From: Mycolicibacterium mageritense
Lineage (GTDB): Bacteria > Actinomycetota > Actinomycetes > Mycobacteriales > Mycobacteriaceae
Length of the DNA: 64,000 nucleotides
NCBI RefSeq assembly: GCF_010727475.1
Contig: NZ_AP022567.1
Coordinates: forward strand, 868,001-932,000
Direction: 5' to 3'
Numbering within the stretch: position 1 is the first letter of the stretch; every line of letters begins with the position of its first letter. Below are positions 49,807 to 58,852 of the stretch, piece by piece. The notes beneath the pieces are model-generated. The model saw only the letters and a program-made list of their open reading frames with translations. It was not told where the DNA came from and did not search any database. The position numbers and the translations under genes were made by a program.

Positions 49807-51373
49807 CACTCTGAGCACCGACGTCCTGGTCATCGGTGGCGGCCCGGCCGCCACCTGGGCGGCGATCTCCGCCGTGGAGAGCGGTGCCCGGGTCGTCCTG
49901 GTGGACAAGGGTTATTGCGGCACGAGCGGGGCCACCGCCGCGGGCGGCAACAACCTGTGGCTGATCGCGCCCGGCCCGCGCCGCGAAGAGTCGGTCCGCG
50001 AACGCGAACTGGCCGCGGGCCGGATCACCGACTCCGAGTGGATGTTCCGCGTGCTGGCCACGTCGTGGGACCGCGTCGAGCAGCTGGCCGACTGGGGCTA
50101 CCCGTTTCCGGTCGGTGACGACGGCCGGCCGATGCGCAGCAGCCTGCAGGGCCCGGAATACATGCGTCGCATGCGTCGCAAAGCCCACCGCAGCGGGGTA
50201 CGCATCCTGGACCACCATCCCGCGCTGGCCTTGACCGCCGACCCCGACGGCGTCGTCAACGGCGCCACCGGCATCGCCCGGCAGGACGGCGGCCGGCCGT
50301 GGCAGATCAGCGCCGGGGCCGTCGTGCTGGCCAGCGGGGGCACGGCGTTCCTGTCCGGCACGTTCGGCACCAACACCAACACCGGCGACGGCCTGCTGAT
50401 GGCCGCCGAACATCACGCCGAGCTGTCCGGCATGGAGTTCTGCACCGCCTATGCGCTGGCCCCCGAGTGGGGTACCCACACCAAGGGCCGCATGCTGCAG
50501 TGGGCCAGTTTCTACGACGAGCACGGCCGGCGGTTGGCCTCGCGACCCGGCCTGGCCGGCCGCCAGGACGCCCAGTGGGAACTCGCGCAGGGCAAGCGCG
50601 TGTTCGCCCGGCTGGATCGCGCGCCCGGGCACATCCGCCAGACCATGCGCGATGCGCAGCCCAACTACTTCCTGCCGCTCGACAAGGCCGGGATCGACCC
50701 GTTCACCACGGCCTACCCGATCCGCATGGTCTACGAGGGGTCCATCCGCGGCACCGGCGGGCTGCGACTGGTCGGACCTGATTGCGCGACAACCGTTCCC
50801 GGGCTCTACGCCGCGGGAGACGCGGCAACCCGCGAGCTCATCACCGGGGCGCTGTCCGGCGGCGGCAGCCGCAACGGGTCGTGGGCGATCGCGTCAGGGA
50901 CGTTCGCGGGCCGCGGTGCCGCGGAGTTCAGCCGCGGCCGCAGCGCCGGCCCCGCCGTCACTCTCCCGGCACGCCCGTCCCGCACCGGCGGGCCAAGCGC
51001 CGACGAGGTGATCCGCGCCGCGCAGGCCCACGTCCTGCCCCCGTTGCGCAGCTACCTCAAGTCTCAGGACCGGCTGCGGGATTCCGCCGCGGCGCTGGAG
51101 ACGTTGTGGCGCGACATCTCCGAGGGCTTCGCACCGGTTTCCGCGCGCGATGCCTACCGGCCGCGTCAGGCCGAGGCCCTGGTGGCGGCGGCTCGGTGGA
51201 TCACGGCGTCGTCGCTGGCCCGGGCCGAGACCCGCGGCCTGCACCGCCGCGAGGATCTGCCCGCCGCGGACGGCGCGTTCGACCACCGGATCCTCGTTGG
51301 TGGCCTGGCCGACGTCTGGACCGCACCGGACCCCGTTGCCCCTCGGCTCGTCTCGTCAGAGTCGGCGGCATGA
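49799..51373 (+). CDS. FAD-dependent oxidoreductase, AprA/succinate-dehydrogenase flavoprotein-like
   Basis: This 524-residue flavoprotein has a Rossmann FAD motif, VLVIGGGPAATWAAISAVE, near residue 9, SGATAAGGNNLW near 40, a fumarate-reductase-like region FLSGTFGTNTNTGDGLLMAAE near 190 and a C-terminal FAD contact, GLYAAGDAATRELITGALSGG, near 335. It resembles the alpha subunit of adenylylsulfate reductase and related enzymes. It is fused into the transporter operon by overlap and followed by a ferredoxin gene with an ATGA overlap. A role in oxidising or reducing the imported sulfur compound is inferred. Confidence 0.85.
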   Translation: MADTLSTDVLVIGGGPAATWAAISAVESGARVVLVDKGYCGTSGATAAGGNNLWLIAPGPRREESVRERELAAGRITDSEWMFRVLATSWDRVEQLADWGYPFPVGDDGRPMRSSLQGPEYMRRMRRKAHRSGVRILDHHPALALTADPDGVVNGATGIARQDGGRPWQISAGAVVLASGGTAFLSGTFGTNTNTGDGLLMAAEHHAELSGMEFCTAYALAPEWGTHTKGRMLQWASFYDEHGRRLASRPGLAGRQDAQWELAQGKRVFARLDRAPGHIRQTMRDAQPNYFLPLDKAGIDPFTTAYPIRMVYEGSIRGTGGLRLVGPDCATTVPGLYAAGDAATRELITGALSGGGSRNGSWAIASGTFAGRGAAEFSRGRSAGPAVTLPARPSRTGGPSADEVIRAAQAHVLPPLRSYLKSQDRLRDSAAALETLWRDISEGFAPVSARDAYRPRQAEALVAAARWITASSLARAETRGLHRREDLPAADGAFDHRILVGGLADVWTAPDPVAPRLVSSESAA

Positions 51374-51786
51374 TCGAGATCGTCAGCACGACGGCCTGCA
51401 TCGCGTGCGATATCTGTATAAAGGTGTGCCCCACAGATGTTTTCGACCGTGGCACCGACGGAGTGCCCGTGATCGCCCGGCAGGCGGACTGTCAGACCTG
51501 CTTCATGTGTGAGGCGTACTGCCCCGTCGACGCGCTGTATGTTTCACCGGTTGCGGAACCCGTCGGGCCGGGCAGCCCGCATGCCTCGGTGGAGGCCGTC
51601 GCCGCGGCCGGGTTGTTCGGGGAGTACCGCGAGCTGATCGGCTGGGGCGCCGGACGCACGGCAGGTGCGCGGCTGGACAAGAATCCGGTGCTGGCTTCCG
51701 TCCCACCGCTGCCCGAGTCTCGGCTGCCGGTGCCCGCGGTGGTGGTCGACGGACCGTGGAATCACACAGGCGCTTCCCAGGCCTGA
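51370..51786 (+). CDS. Two-cluster 4Fe-4S ferredoxin
   Basis: This 138-residue protein carries two 4Fe-4S motifs, CIACDICIKVCP at about residues 10-21 and CQTCFMCEAYCP near 40-51, as in AprB-type or 2[4Fe-4S] ferredoxins. An uncommon 75-residue Pro/Ala-rich C-terminal tail without cysteines follows. It overlaps the flavoprotein stop (ATGA) and should pass electrons to or from that subunit. It is the last gene of the operon. Confidence 0.88.
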   Translation: MIEIVSTTACIACDICIKVCPTDVFDRGTDGVPVIARQADCQTCFMCEAYCPVDALYVSPVAEPVGPGSPHASVEAVAAAGLFGEYRELIGWGAGRTAGARLDKNPVLASVPPLPESRLPVPAVVVDGPWNHTGASQA

Positions 51787-51814
51787 GTACGCCAGACGTC
51801 GATTCCACAACCCG

Positions 51815-53227
51815 TCACATGGCCAGCAGCTTCTTCTGCACCTTGCCCATGGCATTGCGTGGCAGTTCCTCCAGGAAGACCACTTCGCGCGGTCGTTTGT
51901 GGTGGGACAGTCGCGTCGCGACGAAGTCGATCAACGACTCATCGAGTTTCGTGCGGACATCGTGGTCGGCGACGACGTAGGCGACGATGCGCTGCCCCAG
52001 GTCTAGATCGGCCTTTCCGACCACGGCGACCTCCCGCACCGCGGGATGAGAGAGCAAGGCCGCCTCGACTTCGCCCGCACCGATGCGGTAGCCGCCCGAC
52101 TTGATCAAGTCGACCGACTCACGGCCGACGATGCGGTGGAATCCGGCCGTGTCGATCGCGGCGATGTCACCGGTCCTGAACCAGCCGTCGTCGGTCCACG
52201 CCGCCGTGGTCACTTCGGGAAGGTTGAGGTAGCCATCGAACAGCATCGGCCCGCGGACTTCAAGGCGGCCAATGCTTTCGCCGTCGCGCTGCACGATCTC
52301 GCCGCCCTCGGTGCGGATGCGGGTTTGCACGCCGCGCAGCGGTTCGCCGACCCAGCCCGGGCGCCGCTCGCCGTCAGCGCGGGAACTCAGCGTGATCATG
52401 GTCTCGCTCATGCCGTATCGCTCGACGGGTGCGATGCCGGTGAGTTCGGCGACGCTGTCGAACACCGGGACGGGCAGCGGTGCGCTGCCGGACACCAAGA
52501 GCCGGGCGTGCCGCAATGCACGTGCCGACGTCACGTCAGCGGCGATGCGCGACCACACGGTGGGTACGCCGAAATACATTGTCCCGGTTGCGGCGGCGTA
52601 GTTCTCGGGCCGTGGCTTACCGGTGTGCACGACGCGTGAGCCGATCCGCAGTGATCCGAGGACACCGAGTACGAGGCCGTGCATGTGGAAAAGAGGCAGC
52701 CCATGCACGACCGTGTCGGACGGGGTCCATTGCCAGGCATCGGCGACCGCATCGATCCCCGCGGCCAATGCCCGATGGCTGAGATTGACCCCCTTTGGCG
52801 CGCCTGTCGTCCCCGAGGTGTACAGGATCATCGCGATGTCGTCGCTGGACGGTGTTGTAGCGCAACGCTGTCCGCCCTTGCGGCCATGCGGCACCGCCAC
52901 AGCCGGCAGGTCCGAGGCAGGATGCGCAGGCCCCGCCCAGCACGTCACCCTGGCGTCGCCGAGAATGTGTTGGAGCTCGACAGGACCGGAGTCCGGGGAG
53001 ATCGGTACCACAGGAACACCGGCGAGCACACACGCCGTGACGGCGACGACCGTATCCAGTGTCGGCGCAGCACAAACCGCAACGGGCTGCCGGGCGGGTA
53101 GCTCGGCACCGAGTGCGCTTGCGGCGTCCAGCAACTCGGCCCGCGACATCGTCGCAGTGCCCACCGTGATTGCATCGGCGACGTCGTGCGTCGTTGCATC
53201 AGCAGGATCGAGTGAGGTCAGAAGCAT
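51815..53227 (-). CDS. Acyl-CoA synthetase, FadD36-like
   Basis: This 470-residue ANL-superfamily enzyme forms acyl-CoA from a carboxylic acid, ATP and CoA. Its adenylate motif is MILYTSGTTGAPKGVNLS near residue 135, with GLPLFHMHGLVLGVLGSL, RYGMSETMITLSSRADGERR, WFRTGDIA and a C-terminal lysine in ALPRNAMGK-type ELPRNAMGKVQKKLL. Length and sequence are close to M. tuberculosis FadD36. The ATG at 53227 is chosen by that comparison. It follows the enoyl-CoA hydratase gene by 19 nt. The co-transcribed MatC-like carrier suggests a dicarboxylate such as malonate or methylmalonate; that is inference. Confidence 0.85.
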   Translation of the reverse strand: MLLTSLDPADATTHDVADAITVGTATMSRAELLDAASALGAELPARQPVAVCAAPTLDTVVAVTACVLAGVPVVPISPDSGPVELQHILGDARVTCWAGPAHPASDLPAVAVPHGRKGGQRCATTPSSDDIAMILYTSGTTGAPKGVNLSHRALAAGIDAVADAWQWTPSDTVVHGLPLFHMHGLVLGVLGSLRIGSRVVHTGKPRPENYAAATGTMYFGVPTVWSRIAADVTSARALRHARLLVSGSAPLPVPVFDSVAELTGIAPVERYGMSETMITLSSRADGERRPGWVGEPLRGVQTRIRTEGGEIVQRDGESIGRLEVRGPMLFDGYLNLPEVTTAAWTDDGWFRTGDIAAIDTAGFHRIVGRESVDLIKSGGYRIGAGEVEAALLSHPAVREVAVVGKADLDLGQRIVAYVVADHDVRTKLDESLIDFVATRLSHHKRPREVVFLEELPRNAMGKVQKKLLAM

Positions 53228-53246
53228 GGTGGAACAGTCACTTTCG

Positions 53247-54017
53247 TCATGTTGTTCGAAACTGCGCTGTTCTTCCCGCAGTGAACGCGGCAAGTCCGGC
53301 GACGAGGTCTGGGTTCGGCATGGTTCGCCAGTGCCGATCCAGTTGATCTGATACGCGGCCGTGCGCGGCGGCTTCATCGGTCATCTGTTTTGCGGCTGCC
53401 AACGTCATCGGCGACCGAGTTGCGATGGTTGATGCGATTCGGCGCACCACAGCGTCGAACTCCGCCTCGGGCGCGATGTCGGTGATCAGTCCGTATTGGC
53501 GGGCCGTCGACGCGGTGAGCGGGTCGGCAGTGAAGATCAACCGCTTGGTGGCGGCGGGTCCGATGATGCGGACAAGCCGGTCGATGGAACTACTCGGGTA
53601 GACGAGACCCAATTTCGCCGGTGTGATGGCGAAACTTGCTTGCTCCGCAGCGATCCGGAGATCGCAGGCCACCGCCAACTGGGTTCCTCCGCCGATGCAG
53701 TGACCGGCGACGGCGGCGATCGTGGGCTTCCGGCATCGCGCCAGCTTTTCCTCGATCGTGACGAAGTCGTCTTCGAGGCGTCTCTCGTGGCTGTGGGCGA
53801 ATTCGGAAATATCCAGGCCGGCGCAGAAGTTGCCGCCGGCGCCGGTGAGGACGACGACGGCTACCGCCGGGTTGCGCTCGACGGCGTCGAGGTGGCCGCC
53901 CATGGCCGTCAGCATCTCCCGGGTCAACGCATTCGCCCGCGCGGCGTTGTGGATGGTGATGGTCGCGATTCCGTCGTCGACGGTGAGCGCGACGGCACCG
54001 TTCGGTGTGGTGTTCAA
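53247..54017 (-). CDS. Enoyl-CoA hydratase/isomerase family protein
   Basis: This 256-residue crotonase-fold protein has the oxyanion-hole segments AGGNFCAGLDISEF near residue 65 and VAGHCIGGGTQLAVACDLR near 105. The usual second catalytic Glu position is occupied by KLGLVYPSSSIDRLVR, so a hydratase assignment is only by family. The start appears to be TTG 54017. It is 10 nt after the MatC-like gene and 19 nt before the acyl-CoA synthetase. Confidence 0.82.
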   Translation of the reverse strand: MNTTPNGAVALTVDDGIATITIHNAARANALTREMLTAMGGHLDAVERNPAVAVVVLTGAGGNFCAGLDISEFAHSHERRLEDDFVTIEEKLARCRKPTIAAVAGHCIGGGTQLAVACDLRIAAEQASFAITPAKLGLVYPSSSIDRLVRIIGPAATKRLIFTADPLTASTARQYGLITDIAPEAEFDAVVRRIASTIATRSPMTLAAAKQMTDEAAAHGRVSDQLDRHWRTMPNPDLVAGLAAFTAGRTAQFRTT

Positions 54018-54027
54018 CGGTTCGGGC

Positions 54028-55380
54028 TCAGAACAGGGTTCCGGGGCCGACCAGGGCGCCGACCAGGAGGACAGGTCCGATGACGACCATCGACAGGCCC
54101 CACCGCATGAGCAGGCGTGTCATACGCGGTCGCTGCTGCTCGTCGACGGTGGATGCGACGTAGGTGGCGCCGACCGTGGAGAACGGTGAGACGTCGACGA
54201 TCGAAGCGCACACACCCAACGCACAGATCAGCGCCCAACCGGGGATGCCGCCGGTGGCCACCAACGGAAGAGCCAGCGGGACAAGGGCGGCCAGCATGCC
54301 GGTGGTCGAGGCGAACGCCGACACCAATCCGGCGACCAGGCAGATGAACAACGCGGCGATCAATGGAACGCTCATGTGCGAGGCGTATTCGCCGAGTAGG
54401 TCCACCGCGCCCATGTGGTCGAGAACTCCGACATAGGTGATGATTCCGCCGACGAGCAGGACTGTCGACCAGTCGATCTTCGTCACGGCCTGTCGACCGG
54501 CATCCGGGTCGATCAACGTCAGGACCGCACCGAAGGCGAAGCCGAGCACCCCGATGTCCGGATCGAAGCCCATCAGAGGTAGCACAGTCACCGCGAGCAC
54601 CAGTCCGAGCATGCACACGACGGTGGCAATCTGGTTCGGGGCGAATCGCTTTCGCTCCGACGACGGCGTTGCACCGAAATCGCCGGCAGCGGGTTGAGCT
54701 CCCGTGCCGCCCGAACGGGATCCACCGACGCCGACCATCTGTTCAGTCCTGGAGGCCACCTCGGCATCCACCGGGGCGGGCCGCAGCAGCCGCAGTCCCC
54801 CGAACATGCAGAACGCGGCGACGAGAAGCCCCAGGTTGACCGCGAGCGCGACCGAGAACAGCAGCATCGGACTCAGGTCGATGCCGGCCTCGTGCGCAGT
54901 GCCGTACGTGACGATGCCGAACAGGCTGGTCGGGGCGAACGCTCCGGCACTCAAACCGGTGCCCATCGACAGCGCCATCAACATCGGGTCGATGCGGCGC
55001 TTGTCGGCGACCAGCATTCCCACCGGCGCCATCACCAATCCACCCAACGGCGAACCCATCGCGGAGATGGCACCCGTCAGCAGGAAGAACACCAATGGCA
55101 ACAAGGCTTCCCGGTCTCCGACCTTCTCCAACGCAGCCTCGATGATCCGGTCGATGGTCCCGTTGCTGTGAGCGATGCCGAAGAAATACGTCACCCCCAC
55201 CAGCAGCACCAGGATGCTGAGTGGGAAGCCCGCGATGACGTCGTCGATCGGCATGTGGGCGAGCCAGATGCCGGCACCGCATGCGGCCGCGAACATCAAC
55301 ACTCCGATGTGTGCTCGCCGGACGGTGGCGACCACGAAAACCGCGACGAACAGCGCGAGCGCCGTCAACTGTATTGCCAT
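54028..55380 (-). CDS. MatC-type dicarboxylate carrier (SLC13/ion transporter superfamily)
   Basis: This 450-residue transporter has about 11-12 membrane helices and a cytoplasmic loop near residues 215-265. The N-terminus matches the MatC_N type (malonate carrier): LALFVAVFVVATVRRAHIGV and the helix pair with MGSPLGGLVMAPVGMLVADK. The ATG at 55380 has GGAAGGA upstream. It is the first gene of an operon with a hydratase and an acyl-CoA synthetase and is divergent from IclR. Malonate or a related dicarboxylate is the inferred substrate. Confidence 0.82.
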   Translation of the reverse strand: MAIQLTALALFVAVFVVATVRRAHIGVLMFAAACGAGIWLAHMPIDDVIAGFPLSILVLLVGVTYFFGIAHSNGTIDRIIEAALEKVGDREALLPLVFFLLTGAISAMGSPLGGLVMAPVGMLVADKRRIDPMLMALSMGTGLSAGAFAPTSLFGIVTYGTAHEAGIDLSPMLLFSVALAVNLGLLVAAFCMFGGLRLLRPAPVDAEVASRTEQMVGVGGSRSGGTGAQPAAGDFGATPSSERKRFAPNQIATVVCMLGLVLAVTVLPLMGFDPDIGVLGFAFGAVLTLIDPDAGRQAVTKIDWSTVLLVGGIITYVGVLDHMGAVDLLGEYASHMSVPLIAALFICLVAGLVSAFASTTGMLAALVPLALPLVATGGIPGWALICALGVCASIVDVSPFSTVGATYVASTVDEQQRPRMTRLLMRWGLSMVVIGPVLLVGALVGPGTLF

Positions 55381-55429
55381 TGCTTTGTCCTTCCGCAGGG
55401 AAGCCGATTCGAAGGGCTTCCCATTCGGT

Positions 55430-55448
55430 CCACTGTGTGGCACAGTGG
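55430..55448. promoter_or_regulatory. IclR-type operator
   Basis: CCACTGTGTGGCACAGTGG has perfect 8-bp arms and a 3-nt spacer. It sits midway between the divergent matC-like and iclR genes (50 bp and 67 bp from their starts). Confidence 0.7.
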
Positions 55449-55515
55449 TCTATCAGATGAACCAGTGGCGTGTAAGGTAGCTCACAAGGCCGGGCGCCGT
55501 CAATCAAGGAGACGC

Positions 55516-56256
55516 GTGACCACGAACAGCGTCGTATCCGCATTCCGGGTGCTTGAAGCCGTGGGAGAGCTTCAGCCCGTAGGCCTCTCCGACCTCACCC
55601 GCGCGGTCGAACTACCCAAGAGCACGGTCCAGCGCTGCCTGCTCACACTGCAGGAACTCGGCTGGCTCAGATCCACCACCACGCAGCCGACCCGGTGGAA
55701 CCTGACTTATCGCGCCTTCTCGGTCGGTTGCCAGGCGCGCGATCATCAATCGATCAGGGAAGCCGCGCTGCCGTTCCTCAACCAGCTGCAACTCGACACC
55801 ACCGAGACCATCCACCTGTGTGCGCCCGATGACCGAGAACTGGTTCTCATTGAGCGCCTCGACACTGCGCACCCGTTACGCGCATTCCTGACGCTGGGCA
55901 CACGAATTCCCATGCACGCGTCCGCGACCGGGCTGGCGTACCTCGCCGCCAGCCCGCCCGACTTCGTCGACACCTACCTGCGCCTCGACCTCGCGCCGCG
56001 CACCGACAACACCATCACCGATCCCGAAACCCTGCGCGCGACACTCGATGAGATACGCGAGCGCGGGTATTCGATCAACCAGGAGGGCCTCAGCACGGGG
56101 ATCACCGCGCTCGGCGCCGCAATCCTCGACAGCCAAGGCACGCCCGTCGGCGCCCTCTCGGTATCAGGCCCCAGCAGCCGAATCACACCCGACAAGTTCG
56201 CCGCGCTCGGTCAGGCGGCCAGGGATACCGCCGACCGGGTCCGCACCGCATTGTAA
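55516..56256 (+). CDS. IclR-family transcriptional regulator
   Basis: This 246-residue regulator has the IclR winged helix at residues 1-65 (SVVSAFRVLEAVGELQPVGL, then PKSTVQRCLLTLQELGW) and an effector-binding domain with GTRIPMHASATGLAYLA, RERGYSINQEGLSTGITALG and PVGALSVSGPSSR. AAGGAGA precedes the GTG start. A perfect palindrome lies upstream. It very likely controls the divergent carrier/hydratase/ligase operon in response to its substrate. Confidence 0.92.
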   Translation: MTTNSVVSAFRVLEAVGELQPVGLSDLTRAVELPKSTVQRCLLTLQELGWLRSTTTQPTRWNLTYRAFSVGCQARDHQSIREAALPFLNQLQLDTTETIHLCAPDDRELVLIERLDTAHPLRAFLTLGTRIPMHASATGLAYLAASPPDFVDTYLRLDLAPRTDNTITDPETLRATLDEIRERGYSINQEGLSTGITALGAAILDSQGTPVGALSVSGPSSRITPDKFAALGQAARDTADRVRTAL

Positions 56257-56274
56257 ACCGTTGCGCCGGAACCC

Positions 56275-58590
56275 TTAGAGCTTCTGCACCGGCGCGTGAT
56301 TGTGCATGAGCTTGACGCGGCCCGCGCTGCCGAAGTCGATCAGCGACATGGCCGACTCTCCCACCCCGGATACTTCCTCGACACGGCCAAGACCGTACTT
56401 GTCGTGGGTGACGCGGTCGCCCGGCTCCAGCGTGATGATCGGGCGGTTGCGCGCGGGCGCGGGCCGAGACGGCGACGGACGTGGTGTGCCGTAGCGACCC
56501 GCGTTGCCCATCGGCGCGCTGAGCGACGACGGCTGTTCGATGCGCCGCCAGTTGATCAGCTCCTGCGGAATCTCGCGCAGGAAGCGGGATTCCGGGTTGA
56601 GCATGGGCTGCCCCCACGACGAGCGCACCTTGGCGCGGCTCAGATACAGCCGCTGCCGGGCCCGGGTGATGCCGACGTAGGCCAGCCGGCGTTCCTCGGA
56701 CAGTTCGGTCGGATCACCCAGCGCCCGCATGTGCGGGAACATGCCGTCCTCCCAGCCGGTGACGAACACCGCGGGGAACTCAAGGCCCTTGGCGGTGTGC
56801 AGCGTCATCATGGTCACCACACCGGCGCCCTCTTCGGGGAGCTCGTCGGCGTCGGCCACCAACGACACGCGCTCCAGGAACTGCGCGAGCACGCCGGTGT
56901 CGGGAATGTCCTCGTCGACCGGCTCGTCGTCGGCCAGCGCCTGCGCGTTGGCCAGGTCAGTGCTGAATTCGTGTGCGACGCTGACCAATTCGTTGAGGTT
57001 GTCCAGCCGCGCCAGATCCTGCGGGTCGCTCGACGCCTCGAGTTCACGGCGGTAACCGGTACGTTCCAGCACCGCCTCGACCAGGTCGCCGAGCTCGTCG
57101 TCGAGCTTGCCGCGCAGATCGTCGAGCATCTTGACGAACGACGCGATGGCCTTCTCCGAGCGGGTGTTCAGCATCGGCACCCGACCCTCGGCGGCGGCCT
57201 GCAGAGCCTCGTTGAAGCTCAGCCCCGTGTTCTCCGAGTACACCGCGACACACGCCTCGGCCCGGTCACCGATACCGCGGCGCGGCGTGTTGAGGATGCG
57301 GCGCATGCTCACCGAATCACCGGGATTGTCGAGCACACGCAGATAGGCGACGATGTCGCGAATCTCGCGACGCTCGTAAAAGCGCACGCCGCCAACGACT
57401 TTGTACGGTATGCCGGCGCGGATGAACACTTCCTCAAGCGCGCGTGACGAGTTGTTGGTGCGGTAGAACACCGCGACGTCACCGTATTTCAGGCCCGCGC
57501 TGTCGGCCAGCGCGTCGATCTCCTCGGCGACGAACCGGGCCTCGTCGTGCTCGTTGTCGGCGACGTAGCCGACGATCAGCTCACCTTCGCCGGCATCGGT
57601 CCACAGCCGCTTCTCGCGCCGGCCCGCGTTGCGCGCGATGACCGAGTTGGCCGCGTTGAGGATGGTCTGGGTGGAGCGGTAATTCTGTTCCAGCAGAATG
57701 GTTGTCGCGTCGGGATAGTCGCGCTCGAAGTCCTCGATGTTGCGGATCGTCGCGCCGCGGAACGCGTAGATCGACTGGTCGGCGTCACCCACCACGCACA
57801 GTTCGGCGGGCGGCACCGAATCGGCCTCGGACACATGGTGGCCCACCAGCTCACGCACCAGGACGTACTGCGCGTGGTTGGTGTCCTGGTACTCGTCGAC
57901 CAGGATGTGCCGGAAGCGCCTGCGGTAATACTGCGCGATCTGCGGAAAGGCCTGCAGCACCGCGACCGTCTCACCGATCAGGTCGTCGAAATCGAGCGCG
58001 TTGGCCGCGCGCAGCCGGCGTTGGTACTCGCCGTACACCTGCGCGATGATCCCGGCCATCTCCTCTTCGGCTTCCGACGCCTCGGCGGCGGCCTGCTCGG
58101 GGCCGATCAGCTCGTTTTTGAGGTTGGAGATGCCGTTGGCCAACAGCCGCGGCGAGTACCGCTTGGTGTCCAGGCCCATGTCCTTGCCGATCATCATCAG
58201 CAGGCGCCGGGAATCGTCGGAGTCGTAGATCGAGAAGTTGGAGTTCAGCCCGGGCAGCAGCGAGGCCTGGTTGCGCAGGATCCGCACGCACGTGGAGTGG
58301 AACGTCGACACCCACATGTTGCGGGCCTTCGGGCCCACCAGCTGTACCACGCGTTCGCGCATCTCGGCCGCGGCCTTGTTGGTGAACGTGATCGCGAGGA
58401 TCTGGCCGACGCCGACCTCGCGCGCGGCCAGCAGGTAAGCGATGCGCCGGGTCAACACGGCGGTCTTGCCCGAACCTGCGCCAGCCACGATCAACAGCGG
58501 CGAACCCTCGTGCAGCACCGCCTCGCGCTGCTGCGGGTTGAGGCCTTCGAGCAGTTGGTCGGTTTCAGTGGCCACGGAAAGGGAAGTCAT
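56275..58590 (-). CDS. uvrD1: ATP-dependent DNA helicase UvrD1/PcrA
   Basis: This SF1A 3'-5' helicase acts in excision repair and partners Ku in mycobacteria. The 771-residue protein equals the family length. Motifs: Q-motif LNPQQREAV, Walker A AGAGSGKTAVLTRRI near residue 36, ITFTNKAAAEMRERV, Walker B VDEYQDTNHAQY near 231, GDADQSIYAFRGA, QNYRST, TLHTAKGLEFPAVF near 588 and YVGITRARQRLY near 624. The C-terminal tail (PGDRVTHDKYGLGRVEEV) is a Tudor-like domain. The ATG at 58590 is preceded by a PafBC-type promoter. Confidence 0.97.
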   Translation of the reverse strand: MTSLSVATETDQLLEGLNPQQREAVLHEGSPLLIVAGAGSGKTAVLTRRIAYLLAAREVGVGQILAITFTNKAAAEMRERVVQLVGPKARNMWVSTFHSTCVRILRNQASLLPGLNSNFSIYDSDDSRRLLMMIGKDMGLDTKRYSPRLLANGISNLKNELIGPEQAAAEASEAEEEMAGIIAQVYGEYQRRLRAANALDFDDLIGETVAVLQAFPQIAQYYRRRFRHILVDEYQDTNHAQYVLVRELVGHHVSEADSVPPAELCVVGDADQSIYAFRGATIRNIEDFERDYPDATTILLEQNYRSTQTILNAANSVIARNAGRREKRLWTDAGEGELIVGYVADNEHDEARFVAEEIDALADSAGLKYGDVAVFYRTNNSSRALEEVFIRAGIPYKVVGGVRFYERREIRDIVAYLRVLDNPGDSVSMRRILNTPRRGIGDRAEACVAVYSENTGLSFNEALQAAAEGRVPMLNTRSEKAIASFVKMLDDLRGKLDDELGDLVEAVLERTGYRRELEASSDPQDLARLDNLNELVSVAHEFSTDLANAQALADDEPVDEDIPDTGVLAQFLERVSLVADADELPEEGAGVVTMMTLHTAKGLEFPAVFVTGWEDGMFPHMRALGDPTELSEERRLAYVGITRARQRLYLSRAKVRSSWGQPMLNPESRFLREIPQELINWRRIEQPSSLSAPMGNAGRYGTPRPSPSRPAPARNRPIITLEPGDRVTHDKYGLGRVEEVSGVGESAMSLIDFGSAGRVKLMHNHAPVQKL

Positions 58591-58600
58591 CTCGGTTCCA

Positions 58601-58623
58601 AACCTACCGCGCACGGCCGACAA
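58601..58623 (-). promoter_or_regulatory. PafBC (RecA-NDp) type DNA-damage promoter for uvrD1
   Basis: On the minus strand TTGTCGGCC (58615-58623) is followed after exactly 8 nt by TAGGTT (58601-58606). The mycobacterial consensus is TTGTCRGTG-N8-TANNNT; 7 of 9 upstream bases and the -10 pattern fit. It lies 10 nt before the uvrD1 ATG. Confidence 0.65.
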
Positions 58624-58852
58624 TCTTTGCGCAGGCACAGCATGGAATGGCACACTCGAATACGTGCTCACCGAGCAGCGGCGATTTTTCTACGGATACC
58701 GGCCTGCGGTACGGGGCTTTGATCTGCTCCTCGCGTGCGCCGTGGTTTAGCTGCATCCCTTCCAGCCCCGCGGTCCGCATCCGGATCCGGGGCTCGTCTC
58801 TTGTGTGAGGCCCGGAACCGGAATGAGACCCCCGCACAACGAGGAGCCCACC

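Noticed and set aside
58591..58680. LexA SOS box upstream of uvrD1
   Set aside because: TCGAATACG is only a half match to the mycobacterial LexA palindrome; the PafBC-type promoter explains the region better.
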